DNA of 34,944 nucleotides, from contig DAOVTW010000033.1 in assembly GCA_030632885.1 (NCBI GenBank), forward strand, positions 1 to 34,944, written 5' to 3'. The notes under the pieces are model-generated. The model made no database searches and was not told the DNA's origin. It saw only the letters and a list, made by a program, of their open reading frames with translations. The DNA is from JAIOSM01 sp023143455 (GTDB lineage: Bacteria; Desulfobacterota; Desulfobacteria; Desulfobacterales; Desulfobacteraceae). This document shows, piece after piece, positions 24,365 to 32,000 of this stretch; the stretch's first letter is position 1; the number at the start of each line of letters is the position of its first letter. A program made the translations under genes and the position numbers.

Positions 24365-26542
24365 ATGAATTTATTTAAAACAAAAGAAAAATATTTTAAA
24401 TTCCTAATATACTTATGTGTAATTATTTTAATAAATATTGTCGGGCTCACTCTTTTTTTCAGAACAGACCTAACAAAAGACAATAAATATTCGCTATCTA
24501 AAGCAAGCAAAGAAGTTGTGTCAACATTATCAGACCCTTTGACAATAAAAGTCTTTTTCACAGAAAACCTGCCTGCTCCCCATAACAATACTGAAAGGTA
24601 TCTTAACGACCTCTTAGAAGAATACAGTGCTACCGGCAAAACAAAGTTTAACTTTACATTCCATAATGTATCATCAGAGAAAGCAGGTATGGTAACGGCA
24701 AATAAAAACCAGCAACTTGCTGATGATTATGGGATATCTCCCCTTGAAATCAGGACTGTGGAAAATGATGAATTAAAATTCAAAAAAGCTTATATGGGTC
24801 TTGTAATCATTCATGGTGATATGATTGAAACAATCCCTGCCATCACATCAATAGGAGGCTTAGAATATAAACTTACAACATCAATACAAAAACTTAATAA
24901 TAAAGTGAGCAGGCTTTCAAACCTTAAAGAAAAAATTAAAATCAAACTATATCTTTCATCATCTCTTAATGTTGTAGCTCCTTATATTGGACTTGGAGAC
25001 CTCTCAGTCCTTGCAGAAAATATCACAAAATCTGTGGAAAAATTAAATGAAAAACACCTTCAAAAAATTGACTTTCAATATATTGATCCTACAAAAGAAA
25101 AGAATATAAGCAAATTATTTGAAAACTATGACCTTATGCATCTAACCTGGCCAAAAATTCCAAAAAAGAAGATTGAAAAAGGAAAAGGCTCCGCTGGTAT
25201 AATAATTGAGTTTAAAGATAAAACAGAAAGTTTTCCAATCATAACGCGCATAGATTTGCCGATCATTGGCACCCAGTATCAAATCATCTCTCCTGAAGAG
25301 CTTTCTGAAAAGATCTCTTATACAATTGAAACAATGATTGGAATTAATCAGGAAATAGGATATCTTGCCGGTCATGGCTCACCCACTTTAATACCTGACA
25401 GGCTTGCCGTGATGCAAGGTCAAAGCCAGAATGTACTAAATGTTTTTAACGAACTCCTTTTAAAAAGATACTCTGTAAATAGTATCGATTTAAAAATCAA
25501 TGAGATCCCTGAAAGCCTAAAATCTCTTATTATTGCAGGACCTGTAGAAGAGTTTTCAGACAATGAGCTTTTCAAAATTGACCAGGCACTAATGAAAGGA
25601 ACAAACATTGCTTTTTTTATTGACACAATTGAAGAAAAAATGCCGGAGCAACAAAGGGCTTATGGTGGAGGACCTCAGTATAAGAAACTTAACACAGGGA
25701 TTGAAAAACTCCTGTTACACTATGGAGTAAAACTTGAGCAGGCATACCTGATGGATAAAAACTGTTATAGTCAAACTCTGCCCCAGGAGCGTGGTGGCGG
25801 GGAACAAGAGATATATTTTATTCCCATGATAGATCAGAAAAATATTAACAACTCCCCTCTGTATATGAATAATATAAAAGGGCTTGCAACTATGAGGATG
25901 TCTCCTCTTGAGATTGTAAAAGAGAATGTTGACCAAGACAAAATCAAAATATCCAGACTTTTTTCATCCTCGGATCAGGCATGGCTTATGAAAGATAAGA
26001 TAAACCTGAACCCTATGCTGATAACACCTCCTGCTACAGAAAAAGACATGCAATCTTATCCTCTTGCGTATATGATAGAGGGTAACTTTACAAGTTTTTT
26101 TAAGGATCAGAAGATCCCGACAAAAGAAATAAAAAAAGAAAATATCGATGAAGAAGATATCAGCGAAGAAGCTGCCCCAAAACTTGAAGGACTGTCAGTA
26201 AGTAAAAATACTATTAAACAGGGGAAAAATGCCAAAATATTTATTGTATCATCTTCTGCACTTTTATCAGATCAATTAATAGATCCTGAAGGCTTAACCA
26301 CTAACTCAACATTTTTGCTGAATATAATAGATCATCTCAATGATCATGACGAGATTGCTGTTATGAGAAGTAAACAACAAGCATTTAACCCTCTTTTAGA
26401 AACAACACCCTTTATCAGGAGTCTTATAAAATCGTTGAACATTGCTATATTACCATGCCTTGTTATTTTGTTCGGTTTTGTAGTTCTTTTCAAACGCTCT
26501 TTAAGAAAGAAAAAAATTAAACTTGCCTTTGCAAAACAATAA
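24365..26542 (+). CDS. GldG-like ABC auxiliary protein, membrane-anchored
   Basis: The protein has 725 residues. One N-terminal helix (about 15-35) is followed by TKDNKYSLSKASKEVVSTLSDPLTIKVFFTENLP, the signature of the ABC-type 'auxiliary' (GldG) domain, and a large extracytoplasmic region with a Rossmann-like segment YLAGHGSPTL. A second helix (about 690-712) precedes a basic tail. The topology (TM-large periplasmic domain-TM) matches GldG-like proteins. An AAGGA site precedes ATG. It follows the permease by 9 bp. Confidence 0.82.
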   Translation: MNLFKTKEKYFKFLIYLCVIILINIVGLTLFFRTDLTKDNKYSLSKASKEVVSTLSDPLTIKVFFTENLPAPHNNTERYLNDLLEEYSATGKTKFNFTFHNVSSEKAGMVTANKNQQLADDYGISPLEIRTVENDELKFKKAYMGLVIIHGDMIETIPAITSIGGLEYKLTTSIQKLNNKVSRLSNLKEKIKIKLYLSSSLNVVAPYIGLGDLSVLAENITKSVEKLNEKHLQKIDFQYIDPTKEKNISKLFENYDLMHLTWPKIPKKKIEKGKGSAGIIIEFKDKTESFPIITRIDLPIIGTQYQIISPEELSEKISYTIETMIGINQEIGYLAGHGSPTLIPDRLAVMQGQSQNVLNVFNELLLKRYSVNSIDLKINEIPESLKSLIIAGPVEEFSDNELFKIDQALMKGTNIAFFIDTIEEKMPEQQRAYGGGPQYKKLNTGIEKLLLHYGVKLEQAYLMDKNCYSQTLPQERGGGEQEIYFIPMIDQKNINNSPLYMNNIKGLATMRMSPLEIVKENVDQDKIKISRLFSSSDQAWLMKDKINLNPMLITPPATEKDMQSYPLAYMIEGNFTSFFKDQKIPTKEIKKENIDEEDISEEAAPKLEGLSVSKNTIKQGKNAKIFIVSSSALLSDQLIDPEGLTTNSTFLLNIIDHLNDHDEIAVMRSKQQAFNPLLETTPFIRSLIKSLNIAILPCLVILFGFVVLFKRSLRKKKIKLAFAKQ

Positions 26543-26562
26543 ATAAGGGAAACTTAACTTAC

Positions 26563-27465
26563 ATGAAAAAAGAATATTTTTTACTTATATTTGCCATAAT
26601 TGCTCTTTCAGCATATCTTTTTTTACATAACAGGGGTCAAGATAGTTATTTACTACCCCAAATTCCTGAAATAGATGAAGCTAAAATTGAAAGCATTGAA
26701 ATAATAAGAAATGATCAAGCCGTAAATTGTTATAAAGATGATGGACAATGGGTTGTAACCCAAAAAAAATTTCCAGGCGATACAAGGTTAATTGAGGAAA
26801 TGATTGCCTCAATTAAAGGTCTTGCAATAACTACTCTTATTTCAGAAAAAGAAAATTTAAAAAGATATGATCTTGACAAAGCCAAATCAATAAAGGTTAT
26901 AGCTAAAGACAAGGATGGAATTTTAAGAAGATTCAGTATTGGAAAAACAGCTCCGACCCAAAAGCACACTTTTATAACCCTTAATGATCAAAAGAATATT
27001 TACCATGCAAAAGGGAACATTAGAAGGATCTTCAATAAATCAATTGATAATTTAAGAGATAAGCAAATTCAAAAAATCGACCTTAACAACACCAAAAGTA
27101 TAAAAATCAGTAAGGGTGCTTCTAAAAGAATAATTACCAAAAAAGAATCACAATGGCAGGCTCAAGATGATGCCGAGTTAATACAACAATCGGCAAACAG
27201 CCTTATTGAAACATTATCAGATCTTAGATGTTCAAGCTATCTTGAAACTCAAACCAAAACAGATTTCAAAAGCAAAACTCCTTTTCTAAAAATCACTTTA
27301 GAAACGGAACAAACATTTGAGTTTATACTTTTCCCAAAAACAGAGCAAAATAAATATCCAGGTGTTTCTTCACAAAATAAATACGTGTTTCTTTTAGAAG
27401 ATCACCTAGCTGATGATATTATTTCAAACATCAATACCTTACTGAATATTAAACAAGAAAGTTAA
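26563..27465 (+). CDS. DUF4340-domain protein, membrane-anchored
   Basis: The protein has 300 residues with an N-terminal anchor (FLLIFAIIALSAYLFL). The remainder is beta-rich and contains WVVTQKKFPGDTRLIEEMI and FSIGKTAP...TFITLNDQKNIYHAKG, which resembles the DUF4340 repeats typically encoded next to GldG-like genes. It likely works with the GldG-like protein outside the membrane. Function unknown. It is 20 bp downstream in the same operon and directly precedes plsC. Confidence 0.75.
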   Translation: MKKEYFLLIFAIIALSAYLFLHNRGQDSYLLPQIPEIDEAKIESIEIIRNDQAVNCYKDDGQWVVTQKKFPGDTRLIEEMIASIKGLAITTLISEKENLKRYDLDKAKSIKVIAKDKDGILRRFSIGKTAPTQKHTFITLNDQKNIYHAKGNIRRIFNKSIDNLRDKQIQKIDLNNTKSIKISKGASKRIITKKESQWQAQDDAELIQQSANSLIETLSDLRCSSYLETQTKTDFKSKTPFLKITLETEQTFEFILFPKTEQNKYPGVSSQNKYVFLLEDHLADDIISNINTLLNIKQES

Positions 27466-27466
27466 A

Positions 27467-28189
27467 ATGAAGGGAATTGATAAAAGAATATACCAGCTAT
27501 ACAAATGGTTTTTTCTTTTCCCCTTTGTAGCGCTGTCTACTGGAATATTTGGTTCTGCAACCATAATTGCAGCACTTGTTTTAGGTGAAAGAGCAACCAA
27601 TATCTTTGCTGTAACCTGGGCAAAAACTGCATGCTTTCTTGTTCCTTTGAATGTAAAAATTTTAGGAGAAGAAAACTTTTCCACTAAGAAATCATATATA
27701 GTGGTAGCAAATCACCAGAGCTTGACCGATATCATTATATTACAAGCGTATGTAAAACTTACAATCAAATGGGTCATAAAAAAAGAGCTTGAGAGCATAC
27801 CGCTTTTTGGATTTGCCTGTAAAAAACTGGGTTGTATTTATGTTGACAGGTTCAATCATGCTTTTGCTCTTGCTTCCATGCGCAGAGCACAAAACAACCT
27901 TTCTAAACATTCTTCTGTACTTTTTTTTCCGGAAGGAACCAGAACCAGAGATGGTAAACTTTTAGATTTTAAAAAAGGAGCCTTCAGATTTGCCATGGCA
28001 ACAGGTATTCCAATCTTACCTGTCACAATAAAAGATTCAATTAAAATCCTTCCTGTTGATTCACTTGATGTTTCCCCTGGTACTGCAACTGTCACAATCC
28101 ACCCTCCCATCAATATAAAAAACAAAAGCTTAGAAGACTTGGATCAAATTATCTCTTTGACAAAAAACACAATAGCAAGTGCTCTGTAA
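27467..28189 (+). CDS. plsC: 1-acyl-sn-glycerol-3-phosphate acyltransferase
   Basis: The protein has 240 residues. The HX4D catalytic motif occurs as NHQSLTD (about residue 83) and the substrate motif FPEGTRTRDGK about 60 residues later; VPVTIKDS-like and GIPILPVTI segments follow. One or two N-terminal helices anchor it. It acylates lysophosphatidic acid to phosphatidic acid. It begins 1 bp after the DUF4340 gene, so it is cotranscribed with the ABC cluster. Confidence 0.9.
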   Translation: MKGIDKRIYQLYKWFFLFPFVALSTGIFGSATIIAALVLGERATNIFAVTWAKTACFLVPLNVKILGEENFSTKKSYIVVANHQSLTDIIILQAYVKLTIKWVIKKELESIPLFGFACKKLGCIYVDRFNHAFALASMRRAQNNLSKHSSVLFFPEGTRTRDGKLLDFKKGAFRFAMATGIPILPVTIKDSIKILPVDSLDVSPGTATVTIHPPINIKNKSLEDLDQIISLTKNTIASAL

Positions 28190-28235
28190 CTCAAACCTTT
28201 ATGTAAAAAAAATATACTCCCTTGTAAACAATTTT

Positions 28236-28264
28236 TTGACTGCCCTCGTCTTATAGAGTAAAGT
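28236..28264 (+). promoter_or_regulatory. Promoter of the small exported basic protein
   Basis: TTGACT (28236-28241) and TAAAGT (28259-28264) are 17 bp apart, 47 bp before ATG 28312. Confidence 0.45.
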
Positions 28265-28311
28265 CACTAATACTGGCATGCAGTTAATATTAAAAATGCG
28301 AGGGAAATAAA

Positions 28312-28632
28312 ATGAAAAAAAATCTAATAATTACTTTAATATGTGTATTAAGTTTACTTTTCGCAGCCTCATCAGTATCAGCAGGTTCAAAACATAGAAA
28401 AGAAGGCAAGGCTATTTTCAAAGCTTTTGTAGTACCTCCTTTTCTTCCAATTCCACCGCTACCACAAATAATTGTTAATAAATCCGGTGGTGGCTCACAT
28501 AATGATGGTTATTATAAGTATAGAAAATCAAACCGCAGACATTACTCTTCTAAACGCTATAATAGAAGATATCGTGATCATTATACATATAGAGATAGAC
28601 AACGCCATAATAGAAATTACAGACGCTATTGA
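28312..28632 (+). CDS. Small exported basic, Tyr/Arg/His-rich protein
   Basis: The protein has 106 residues. Residues 1-24 are a Sec signal peptide (MKKNLIITLI..., SVSA at the cleavage site). The mature part starts GSKHRKEGKAIFKAF, has a Pro-rich stretch PPFLPIPPLP and a C-terminal third of Arg, Tyr and His (SNRRHYSSKRYNRRYRDHY...). It has no cysteines, so the high charge rather than disulphides defines it. It may bind polyanions such as LPS or be metal-binding through His; no family is recognised. It is a single-gene unit with its own promoter and a strong terminator. Confidence 0.7.
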   Translation: MKKNLIITLICVLSLLFAASSVSAGSKHRKEGKAIFKAFVVPPFLPIPPLPQIIVNKSGGGSHNDGYYKYRKSNRRHYSSKRYNRRYRDHYTYRDRQRHNRNYRRY

Positions 28633-28663
28633 TCCAGTGTTAATATTTGAATAAGATTTCATT

Positions 28664-28693
28664 GATAATGCCTGAAGCAATTCAGGCATTATC
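28664..28693 (+). terminator. Rho-independent terminator, 13-bp perfect stem
   Basis: GATAATGCCTGAA (28664-28676) pairs perfectly with TTCAGGCATTATC (28681-28693) around a GCAA tetraloop and is followed by TTTT. It closes the small exported gene, 31 bp after its stop. Confidence 0.88.
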
Positions 28694-28724
28694 TTTTACT
28701 AAATGTTTTGTTTGGGGCTTTTGC

Positions 28725-29180
28725 TTAGTCTTTCTTAGTAACTATCATGGTAGTCTGGTATTCGATCACCTGCTGATCATTCTGATTAAAAGTTTTATTT
28801 TTGTATATGAATAAAAATCTCTCCGGATTTTTTGTGGGACGAAGCTCAACCACTTCAGCATCAGCCCGAAGAGTATCCCCAAATAGCACTGGAGAGGTGA
28901 TCTTCATATTGTCTACTCCAATGTAAGCATAGATTTCATATCCATCCTGACTAAGCAACTCGGCAATATTGTCTGCATTGTGGACAAGACCGTCTGCCAC
29001 TGTAAAGATAATCGGACCTGCCAGAGAGCGTTCCTTAAACCATGTCCCCTTGGCATACTCAGAATTGCTGTGAACTGACATATTAAACCAGTTAAGCTGA
29101 TGCAGTAAGGAAAAATCCCCTTTATCAAGTGTCCTGCATACACGACAAGGAATTTTAGTTCCTGCTGTTATTTTACCCAT
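28725..29180 (-). CDS. MaoC-like hotdog-fold dehydratase/hydratase
   Basis: The protein has 151 residues. It shows a MaoC-type pattern: WFNMSVHSNSEYAKGTWF, AGPIIFTVADGLV, and PVLFGDTLRADAEVVELRPTKN. The usual catalytic 'HD' pair (Asp-X4-His) is not obvious, so activity is uncertain. Family members hydrate enoyl-CoA. The gene has a GAGGAG site at ATG 29180. Its GC content is higher than its left neighbours. It stands between a + strand terminator and a TA module, so its acyl substrate is unknown. Confidence 0.72.
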   Translation of the reverse strand: MGKITAGTKIPCRVCRTLDKGDFSLLHQLNWFNMSVHSNSEYAKGTWFKERSLAGPIIFTVADGLVHNADNIAELLSQDGYEIYAYIGVDNMKITSPVLFGDTLRADAEVVELRPTKNPERFLFIYKNKTFNQNDQQVIEYQTTMIVTKKD

Positions 29181-29249
29181 AAAATATTAACTCCTCTTAA
29201 TATTATTTTCTGTAAATCCTCCCATAGGGAGTATTCTTAACTTGAAAAT

Positions 29250-29267
29250 AACCGGTCACACCCGGTT
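29250..29267. terminator. Possible terminator hairpin
   Basis: AACCGG (29250-29255) and CCGGTT (29262-29267) can pair around a 6-nt loop. In the plus direction a run of eight T follows; in the minus direction, after the antitoxin gene, only a weak ATTTTC follows. It may be bidirectional between the convergent or tandem units. Confidence 0.35.
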
Positions 29268-29373
29268 CATTTTTTTTGTTGGAATTTTGTAACTTTTAAA
29301 TAAGCATTGGCTATTTTTAACACCAAATTTTTACTACGAGTGAATAGAACGCTAAGACATACAGGTCCGATGG

Positions 29374-29655
29374 TTATGCAAATTGAAGTTTGAGCTTTTT
29401 ACCAAGAGCCACGGCAACGTTTTCCAGAGTTAGAAGTGTTATTGAAGAATTTTTAGGATCCAGTAATCTATCTACTGAGGAACGACTTGTTTTCATCATT
29501 TTGGCCAGAGCCGTTTTTGAAATATTACGTAATTCCATTTCCTGCTTTATTTGATAAGCAAGTATGCGTTTGAGAGCTGTTGCTTCAGCTTCAGCCATCA
29601 AACCTTCCTCTTGAAGAAAATCATCGAAACTACTTCCGATATGTTTATCTTTCAT
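29374..29655 (-). CDS. HigA-like antitoxin, XRE-family HTH
   Basis: The protein has 93 residues. The C-terminal half is an XRE helix-turn-helix (ELRNISKTALAKMMKTSRSSVDRLLDPKNSSITLLTLENVAVALGK), typical of HigA-like antitoxins paired with Gp49-type toxins. An AGGAGG site precedes ATG 29655. It starts 2 bp after the toxin stop, in toxin-first order, as in higBA. It should neutralise the toxin and repress the operon. Confidence 0.82.
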   Translation of the reverse strand: MKDKHIGSSFDDFLQEEGLMAEAEATALKRILAYQIKQEMELRNISKTALAKMMKTSRSSVDRLLDPKNSSITLLTLENVAVALGKKLKLQFA

Positions 29656-29657
29656 CC

Positions 29658-30008
29658 TTAATCCTCCTGATATTCTTTCAACCGTGAAAGAGCTGTTTTT
29701 AACTCGTTCTTCGGAATTTTCTGCGATTTCTTAATGAAACCATGTAATAAAATCATGACATTTCCGTCAACAGTGAATAAAACTCTGGCAATTCCATTTG
29801 GAACCTTTGATCTTACTTCCCATAAAAACGGTTTTATTTTTTCAACCAAAGGCATGCCAAGAGGCCATCCGAACTGGACTGTTTTAATATCTTCCCCAAT
29901 TGCTTTTTTGTGTGCAAGGGATAATGATTTAAGCCATTTCCTAACAGGTTCCGCTCCTGAACTCGTTTTATAAAAATGAACTTTTAATTTTATATCATAA
30001 TAATCCAT
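29658..30008 (-). CDS. HigB/Gp49-like type II toxin
   Basis: From ATG 30008 the protein is 116 residues; an in-frame TTG at 30014 adds two. The fold is RelE/ParE-like, of the phage-derived Gp49 (DUF891) group: FYKTSSGAEPVRKWLKSL, QFGWPLGMPLVEKIKPFLWEVRSK, IARVLFTVDGNVMILLHGFIKKSQKIPKNEL. Relatives cleave ribosome-bound mRNA; the catalytic residues of this group are not obvious to me. There is no ribosome site upstream, and the likely -10 ends 8 bp before ATG, suggesting leaderless translation. Confidence 0.82.
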   Translation of the reverse strand: MDYYDIKLKVHFYKTSSGAEPVRKWLKSLSLAHKKAIGEDIKTVQFGWPLGMPLVEKIKPFLWEVRSKVPNGIARVLFTVDGNVMILLHGFIKKSQKIPKNELKTALSRLKEYQED

Positions 30009-30015
30009 ATACAAA

Positions 30016-30043
30016 AGTGTACCAAAATTGGGGCAGTTGTCAA
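30016..30043 (-). promoter_or_regulatory. Promoter of the higBA-like operon
   Basis: On the minus strand TTGACA (complement of 30038-30043) and TACACT (complement of 30016-30021) are 16 bp apart. Transcription would start at about 30009, next to the ATG at 30008. Confidence 0.55.
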
Positions 30044-30192
30044 GTGTTTTTATTTATTCAAAATAATTGCAAGTATTTTAGAAACATCATCATATTCTTT
30101 ATCACTTGCCTGAAACTTTTGTACATTTAAACTCCATATTTTCTCCTGATATTCCTGTTGATTTTAAGAAACAAGTTCAATGAATGTATTGT

Positions 30193-30696
30193 TTATGTAT
30201 TTTCCTGCATTTTTTCCATAAACATCTCAATGGGATATTTGTACTTTATAGGGCTCATAATAGTTCTATTTAAGCGATGATTTAATCCAAAAATATCAGT
30301 TCTTGCAAGGCCGCCTTCCGCTTCAATGTAATATTCAAGTTGAAATTTTAGCTCATTCATTGAGCCGAGAACACTTCGATTATTTGTTCTTTTGTATTGC
30401 ATATCTTCACATTCTGATAAAACTGTTTCGATTTGATTTTGGGGAATATTTTCATGGAGCAGATTTTTAAATAATTGCTGACCAAATATAAAATGAAAGG
30501 ATTGAAAATCAGGTTTTTTAAGAGCTGGGATGAACATTGTGAATAATGTTATATCATTTGTAACCAATACACACTTTCGTCTTTCAATATGGAATGTGTT
30601 GGCATGCCAACTCCAGAATGAATCTATTATAGCATCCTTTTTTGTTGGATTTTTCTTTAACTCTGTTAATAATTTTTTGGTGCAGCACATTATCAT
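30193..30696 (-). CDS. DUF6933-like protein
   Basis: The protein has 167 residues. The start MIMCCTKKLLTELKKNP and SWHANTFHIERRKCVLVTNDITLFTMFIP resemble the DUF6933 family (cysteine-threonine-lysine start, then 'SWHA...I.RRK..V.V.'), a family of unknown function. A GAAGGA site precedes ATG. It sits 37 bp downstream of a truncated TIR/SEFIR-like fragment and could have been its operon partner. No catalytic motif is seen. Confidence 0.62.
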   Translation of the reverse strand: MIMCCTKKLLTELKKNPTKKDAIIDSFWSWHANTFHIERRKCVLVTNDITLFTMFIPALKKPDFQSFHFIFGQQLFKNLLHENIPQNQIETVLSECEDMQYKRTNNRSVLGSMNELKFQLEYYIEAEGGLARTDIFGLNHRLNRTIMSPIKYKYPIEMFMEKMQENT

Positions 30697-30733
30697 ATTT
30701 TTAATCCTTCACCGGCTTAAGGCTTTTACTATT

Positions 30734-30838
30734 CTATCTCCATTCAGGGATTCGAAGACGTGTTGCCAAGTCTAAAACCCATTTCTTGTGCTCTTGTGTA
30801 TCATGTGAATAGGAAATAAAAACTGATGGTATGGTCAT
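30734..30838 (-). pseudogene. Truncated TIR/SEFIR-domain protein, N-terminal fragment
   Basis: From ATG 30838 (with AAAGGA upstream) to TAG 30734-30736 the frame encodes 34 residues: MTIPSVFISYSHDTQEHKKW then VLDLATRLRIPEWR. The 'VFISYSHD...H..WV..LA..LR' pattern is the first strand and helix of TIR/SEFIR domains. The normal next step (a glycine followed by V-X-V-DxW-type strand) is missing and a stop comes at once, so the domain is cut at about residue 29. It is too short for a standard gene caller. Similar domains are in bacterial immunity genes and NAD-degrading toxins. Confidence 0.6.
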
Positions 30839-30947
30839 TTATTTTGATCCTTTAATATTTTATAATCTACAGTTCACTGGAAGCTTTGGAACGCAGCGGG
30901 AAAATTTCCTAGTGGAACGATTTGTTCTGTACTTTTTTCAAATATTA

Positions 30948-31814
30948 TCAAGTTTGCAAGTCTGGGAAAATTAGATCATTATGAATTCCTTTTTTTTCAA
31001 GATATTCATTTATAGAATCTTGACTATTGGCTGGTATAACAACCTTGGTTATAATTTTATCACCTTCCAATGATTTTTCCTGTATTCTCCAAATTGATTC
31101 AAAATCATACCTGAGGTCCATTTGTGCAAAGTAAATGGCTTGTTGATTACGAGCCCTTATACATTCTATTTGTTTGTTGGGGCAAAAAAGCAGCGGTACG
31201 CCAAGGGCTTTGCCAGAATTTCCCAGTTCTTTCATTTTAGCAAGAATTTCACCCATAGGTTTTGTCTGTTGGGTTTTACCTGTTGCAGTTGCGTCACAAA
31301 TAAAGATCGCGCCTTCTCTTTCTCTATTTTTATTGGCAAAATACAGAGCAACATCAAAAGATTGTGACCAGTCAATTATATTTGTTCCCTTTAAGAAAAA
31401 GCTGTCTTCCTCAGGATACTGTTGATATCTCTTCATTAACTCAAACCATGAATCTAAGTCATTTTGGGATGAGACAGACTCTAACTCCTCTGAGGGACGT
31501 ACCAATACACCATATTTGAGTAAAAACAAATTTAGAACTGAAAAATGAAGTTCCGAAGAGTTGAGGACATAATTATTTAATTTTTCACCAGCCGAAAGAC
31601 CAAATATTGTTGTCTTAAGTGACCGTGCAAAGGTTGAGTCTATTAACCAGCTTCTTTCTCTATGCCCCCTATACAAAGGTAGTGAACCAGTTGAGTTACA
31701 AAATGATGTTATGTTTTCTATCTCACCAATGAATGTTTCAAATGATTTAGGAATCCATTCATTTGTTTTAGAATTAACATACGTATCTTCGTATTTAGGT
31801 GATATTTTTTTCAT
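30948..31814 (-). CDS. FRG-domain protein
   Basis: The protein has 288 residues. The FRG domain (named for its conserved Phe-Arg-Gly) is visible as SLPLYRGHRERSWLIDSTFAR (about residues 43-63), LMKRYQQYPEEDSF (in place of the usual 'hYGlpT'), then IIDWSQSFDVALYFANKNRE (family 'lLDWS..p.vALyFA'). FRG proteins are common in genomic islands and phage-linked loci; function is unproven. The segment FICDATATGKTQ is unusual but not a true P-loop. No Shine-Dalgarno is obvious. A long palindrome and an attC-like site lie upstream. Confidence 0.8.
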   Translation of the reverse strand: MKKISPKYEDTYVNSKTNEWIPKSFETFIGEIENITSFCNSTGSLPLYRGHRERSWLIDSTFARSLKTTIFGLSAGEKLNNYVLNSSELHFSVLNLFLLKYGVLVRPSEELESVSSQNDLDSWFELMKRYQQYPEEDSFFLKGTNIIDWSQSFDVALYFANKNREREGAIFICDATATGKTQQTKPMGEILAKMKELGNSGKALGVPLLFCPNKQIECIRARNQQAIYFAQMDLRYDFESIWRIQEKSLEGDKIITKVVIPANSQDSINEYLEKKGIHNDLIFPDLQT

Positions 31815-31838
31815 TTATATACAATCAATATTTCTTTG

Positions 31839-31881
31839 GCCCATAATGCGGTGCTGACGTAGTCAGCACCGCATTATGGGC
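31839..31881. repeat. Long palindromic repeat, copy 1 (20-bp perfect arms)
   Basis: GCCCATAATGCGGTGCTGAC (31839-31858) pairs perfectly with 31862-31881 around the trinucleotide GTA. The arm sequence AATGCGGTGCTGAC recurs as the arms of a second copy at 34806-34819 and 34926-34939. There is no poly-T tail on either strand, so it is not a plain terminator. It lies 25 bp upstream of the FRG start. Confidence 0.9.
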
Positions 31882-31892
31882 GGAGCAGCCGC

Positions 31893-31940
31893 CGAGAACG
31901 CCTAAATCACCGGTTCAGCCGATGCATTTTTTTGTTATGT
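31893..31940 (-). repeat. attC-like integron recombination site, 3' of fic
   Basis: On the minus strand the site reads ACATAAC (R''-like) to GTTCTCG (R'-like). The inner arms CCGATGCATTT (31919-31929) and AAATCACCGG (31904-31913) pair with one extra base in the L'' arm, the extrahelical-base feature of attC. It starts 61 bp beyond the fic stop, as a cassette would carry it. Core boxes deviate from GTTRRRY, so confidence is moderate. Confidence 0.45.
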
Positions 31941-32000
31941 GTTTTTATCATCTTTCAATGTTATTTCCTGTTTTTCCACCCCAGCACCTTGAGATAATTA

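Noticed and set aside
30880..30945. Imperfect palindrome around GGAAAATTTCC and GAAC/GTTC, possibly an attC after the FRG gene
   Set aside because: Only about 7 of 10 stem positions pair and the core boxes are poor; it fits chance in AT-rich DNA.
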